Part shown: positions 62,029-64,000 of the stretch, one piece after another
How the letters are laid out: each line of letters opens with the position of its first letter
How positions within the stretch are numbered: position 1 is the stretch's first letter
NCBI GenBank assembly: GCA_964509975.1
Contig: CAZDZO010000001.1
Coordinates: forward strand, 30,545-94,544
Reading direction: 5' to 3'
DNA: 64,000 nucleotides
Origin: CAZVBV01 sp964509975
Lineage (GTDB): Bacteria; Patescibacteriota; Gracilibacteria; UBA4473
The notes under the pieces: generated by a model
Databases searched by the model: none
What the model was told of the DNA's origin: nothing
The model's input: only the letters and a program-made list of their open reading frames with translations
Position numbers and translations under genes: made by a program

Positions 62029-62162
62029 GCCTTTGTTTTTGCGGAAATTTCACCGCTTTTTATAGCTCTAAATCGGAAAAAACGCAATCCCTGAATTGAC
62101 AAAAACTCTTCGCTTCCTACAATCCCGCCGTTCTTTGAACGAAATTTGTTTTCATGCAACTC

Positions 62163-62330
62163 CCCGCAAACACGGGGTAGCTGAGTACGAGTAGGGTGAG
62201 TAAGTGTAACGAACGAACCCGTTAAGCGAGTACGAAGACCTCCGTGTGAGCAAAAGGAGCGAGGACGGAATAAGCCGAGCCATTGAGCGAAGCCCAATTG
62301 CGAGAGTAATGAAGTCCTCCAGCGACGAAC
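62163..62330 (+). ncRNA. tRNA-abutting structured repeat, copy 3 (before tRNA-Leu)
   Basis: About 168 nt ending at the tRNA-Leu 5' end. Opening hairpin CCCCG-CAAACA-CGGGG. Stem A GTAC/GTAC (62185-62188 with 62230-62233). Stem B CTCC/GGAG (62240-62243 with 62256-62259). Stem C GAGGAC/GTCCTC (62261-62266 with 62314-62319). The part enclosed by stem C differs from copies 1 and 2. Linker cagcgacgaac (11 nt), then the tRNA. Much of the sequence between stems A (GTGTAACGAACGAA, GTTAAGCGAG) is shared with copy 2. Confidence 0.6.
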
Positions 62331-62419
62331 GCACGAGTGGCGAAACGGTAGACGCGCTAGCTTGAGGGGCTAGTGAGAATTATTTTCTCGTGGAGGTTCA
62401 AATCCTCTCTCGTGCACCA
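62331..62419 (+). tRNA. tRNA-Leu (GAG)
   Basis: Class II tRNA. Acceptor GCACGAG/CTCGTGC, anticodon stem CTAGC/GCTAG with loop TTGAGGG (anticodon GAG), variable arm GAGAATTATTTTCTC, T-arm GGAGG/CCTCT with TTCAAAT. CCA encoded at 62417-62419. A perfect 8-bp hairpin TCCTACGC-TT-GCGTAGGA overlaps and follows the 3' end. Confidence 0.95.
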
Positions 62420-62534
62420 TCCTACGCTTGCGTAGGACGTCCTCCGTAGCTTTTGTGCGAAGGGGGGCTTTGTTGATAACTTCTTGTGTTACTTGTTTAA
62501 CAAGCTTCGGATGGCACGGCCTATTTTCATCTAA

Positions 62535-62777
62535 ACATTCTATGTCTACATTCTCAAAAGCATAAATCACCCGCAACAAACTTATGTGGGGTTTTCGACA
62601 AACCCAAAAACAAGACTGAAGGATTATAATGAAGGACGATTCCCACACACAAAGAAGTACAAACCCTGGAAACTTGAAACATATATTGCTTTCTCGAACG
62701 AACAGAAGGCACGAGACTTTGAAAAATATTTAAAATCAGGCTCAGGTACCGCTTTTCGCAAAAAAAGACTCCTTTAG
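62535..62777 (+). pseudogene. GIY-YIG gene without a start codon
   Basis: From 62541 the frame reads YVYILKSINHPQQTYVGFST, a complete GIY-YIG opening, and continues to a stop at 62775-62777 (EGRFPHTKKYKPWKLE, ARDFEKYLKSGSG). But an in-frame TAA stands at 62532-62534 and no ATG, GTG or TTG lies between it and the YVYIL segment. One inserted T near 62538 would open the frame upstream. Either a decayed gene or one using an unusual start. It lies between tRNA-Leu and the initiator tRNA. Confidence 0.6.
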
Positions 62778-62783
62778 GATGCT

Positions 62784-62826
62784 GTTTGGTTGCGGAGGCA
62801 GGATGACGCTACGCTATTAAACGAAC
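62784..62826 (-). repeat. 23-nt motif fused to a copy of the initiator tRNA 3' end
   Basis: 62784-62803 is a perfect 20-nt copy of 62900-62919, the 3' end of tRNA-fMet (T-arm to past CCA). On the tRNA strand it is directly preceded by the motif at 62804-62826 (GGTTCGTTTAATAGCGTAGC...), matching the motif next to the tRNA-Asn copy at 36872-36894 in 20 of 23 bases. Distance between copies is 116 bp. Confidence 0.6.
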
Positions 62827-62901
62827 CTAAGGTTCAAATCCAATTGTCTGGCGACAATGAAAAAAACTGACTCTGGCCCGCTGGGACAAATTCTGGTTTT
62901 T

Positions 62902-62976
<75 letters not shown>

Positions 62977-63159
62977 ATTTCAAACTTCTGTCCAAAGACC
63001 CTGTTCTTTTCCAGAGAACGGACGCGACTGTAGTAGAGTTTGCAAAAAATATCAAGAATATTTTAAAACTTCCCGCCCTGCGGGACGTAGGGAGAGTGTT
63101 TGTGGTGCTGAGATAAAATTTTTTGACGCAAAGAAAGAAATCCCCCAGACTTCTCATTA

Positions 63160-63471
63160 ATGAGAAACTTCAACACATTAATAATTCCTAAAACAACCGC
63201 CTCTTCTGTTCCCTCTTCCGTCGAAGAAATATTAGAACAAAAATCTGTCGACTCCCTGTTCGTGCATCGAGAATCTAGGAAAGAATGGTTTTTGTCTTTC
63301 TCTCGCCCAACCTTAGAATATCTTGTTGAGGGCTCTTGTCAGCGTGCGGACATAAGAGAAAAAACTCTTCATGAATTAGCACAACTTCTTGCCGATTCTA
63401 ATTTTGATACCGATAGATCCTGGGTTCGAAACCTTCTTGCCGCAGACGAGAAAACTTCCAAGAAAAAATAA
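63160..63471 (+). CDS. Hypothetical protein, 103 aa
   Basis: Not recognised. Soluble, helical C-terminal half (IREKTLHELAQLLADSNFD) and a Lys-rich end. TTGACG (63123-63128), 17 nt, CAGACT (63146-63151) lie 8 nt before the ATG, the leaderless layout. Tail-to-tail with gpmI, 5 nt apart. Confidence 0.5.
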   Translation: MRNFNTLIIPKTTASSVPSSVEEILEQKSVDSLFVHRESRKEWFLSFSRPTLEYLVEGSCQRADIREKTLHELAQLLADSNFDTDRSWVRNLLAADEKTSKKK

Positions 63472-63476
63472 ACCTC

Positions 63477-64000
63477 TCACTTCACTAACCCCTCCCCCGT
63501 CATCTCTTTCGGGATAGGGAGTTCGAGCAATTTCAAAATCGTCGGTGCAATATCCGCCAACGTCCCTTTTTCTCGGAGCTGAATATCTTCCCCGTCGTGG
63601 GGAATCAAGAAAAATGGCACTAGATTCTTGGAATGTTTTGGAGCCGGATTACCTTCTTCGTCGAGCATCTCCTCACAGTTCCCGTGATCGGCCGTGATAA
63701 TAATGTCGTATCCTTGCTTAAGGGCCTTTGGCACGAGCTTTCCGAGACACTTGTCGACGGTCTCCATGGCCCTGACCCCCGCCTTGATGTCAGAAGAATG
63801 TCCCACGAGATCTCCGTTGGCATAATTCTGCACCACCAATTCGTACTCCTTTTTCTCAATCGCCTTGATCGCCGCGTTGGTATTTTCAACCGCTGCCATT
63901 TCCGGCTTCTCGGCGTAAGTGGCACACTTGGGAGACTCGACCACAATGCGCTCTTCTTTTTCGAATGGTTCTTTGTGGTCGCCTGAAAAAAAAGTCGTCA
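63477..64000 (-). CDS. gpmI: 2,3-bisphosphoglycerate-independent phosphoglycerate mutase, C-terminal part
   Basis: Glycolytic interconversion of 3- and 2-phosphoglycerate, Mn-dependent. Only the last ~174 residues are in the window; the frame stays open to 64000. Conserved: VVESPKCATYAEKPEM, NYANGDLVGHS, the metal-binding ITADHGNCEEM, and KHSKNLVPFFLI. The first in-frame GTG (63944) is internal, not the start. Confidence 0.93.
   Translation of the reverse strand, partial: TTFFSGDHKEPFEKEERIVVESPKCATYAEKPEMAAVENTNAAIKAIEKKEYELVVQNYANGDLVGHSSDIKAGVRAMETVDKCLGKLVPKALKQGYDIIITADHGNCEEMLDEEGNPAPKHSKNLVPFFLIPHDGEDIQLREKGTLADIAPTILKLLELPIPKEMTGEGLVK

Noticed and set aside
62152..62648. Minus-strand ORFs opposite tRNA-Leu and the GIY-YIG remnant
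   Set aside because: Shadow frames; the opposite strand carries the recognised tRNA and the YVYIL...YVGF motif.

Overview
The window is a compact, AT-rich bacterial chromosome segment that reads with the standard code: TGA is used as a stop and does not interrupt conserved genes. The gene content points to a small-genome member of the Candidate Phyla Radiation (Patescibacteria), possibly near Peregrinibacteria; that placement is inference. The signs are a trimmed alanyl-tRNA synthetase without its C-terminal domain, a primase that has lost most zinc ligands, two HerA/VirD4-like ATPases, a DUF4012 protein, a large Cys-rich CPR-type protein and very long surface proteins.

Layout. 1-6.7 kb: end of a PilB/GspE ATPase, a PIG-L deacetylase, three unknown ORFs, lepA, and a divergent three-gene prepilin operon. 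6.7-18.8 kb: gltX, a 2,455-residue surface protein, an anchored cyclophilin, a small membrane protein, a FecR-like protein and an FtsE-like ATPase. 18.9-31 kb: a Fur-type regulator, rny, trmB, a short promoter-to-terminator unit encoding a Trp-Trp peptide, glyA, a membrane methyltransferase, a UvrD-type helicase-nuclease, a DUF192 lipoprotein, a MraZ-like protein and valS. 31-39 kb: a Kazal-SLH protein, rfbB, tRNA-Thr, a THUMP-type RNA methyltransferase, tRNA-Asn, an AbrB-like regulator with a phased operator, a cold-shock protein and a phosphohexomutase. 39-52 kb: HerA-like ATPase 1, the nrdR-adk-adk-map cluster, smpB, dnaG, rnpB, rfbD, DUF4012 and a DivIC-like protein. 52-64 kb: a GIY-YIG ORF between inverted repeats, clpC, a KH-R3H protein, alaS, pyrF, an ncRNA candidate, HerA-like ATPase 2, tRNA-Leu, a broken GIY-YIG gene, initiator tRNA and the end of gpmI.

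How it works together. Informational genes dominate. Surface biology is the second theme: prepilins plus PilB, SLH-anchored giants, rhamnose-type sugar genes (rfbB, rfbD), DUF4012 and the paired HerA/VirD4 ATPases. Many genes have a sigma70-like -10 box only 6-9 nt before the ATG and no Shine-Dalgarno, which suggests widespread leaderless mRNAs.

The most unusual feature concerns the tRNAs. Three of them (Thr, Asn, Leu) are directly abutted on the 5' side by a roughly 155-nt repeat whose stems are conserved by compensatory changes. Two of the four (Asn, fMet) have, about 110 bp beyond the 3' end, a 23-nt motif fused to a copy of that tRNA's own 3' end. I do not recognise either element. All calls were made by eye; no alignment or database search was run.
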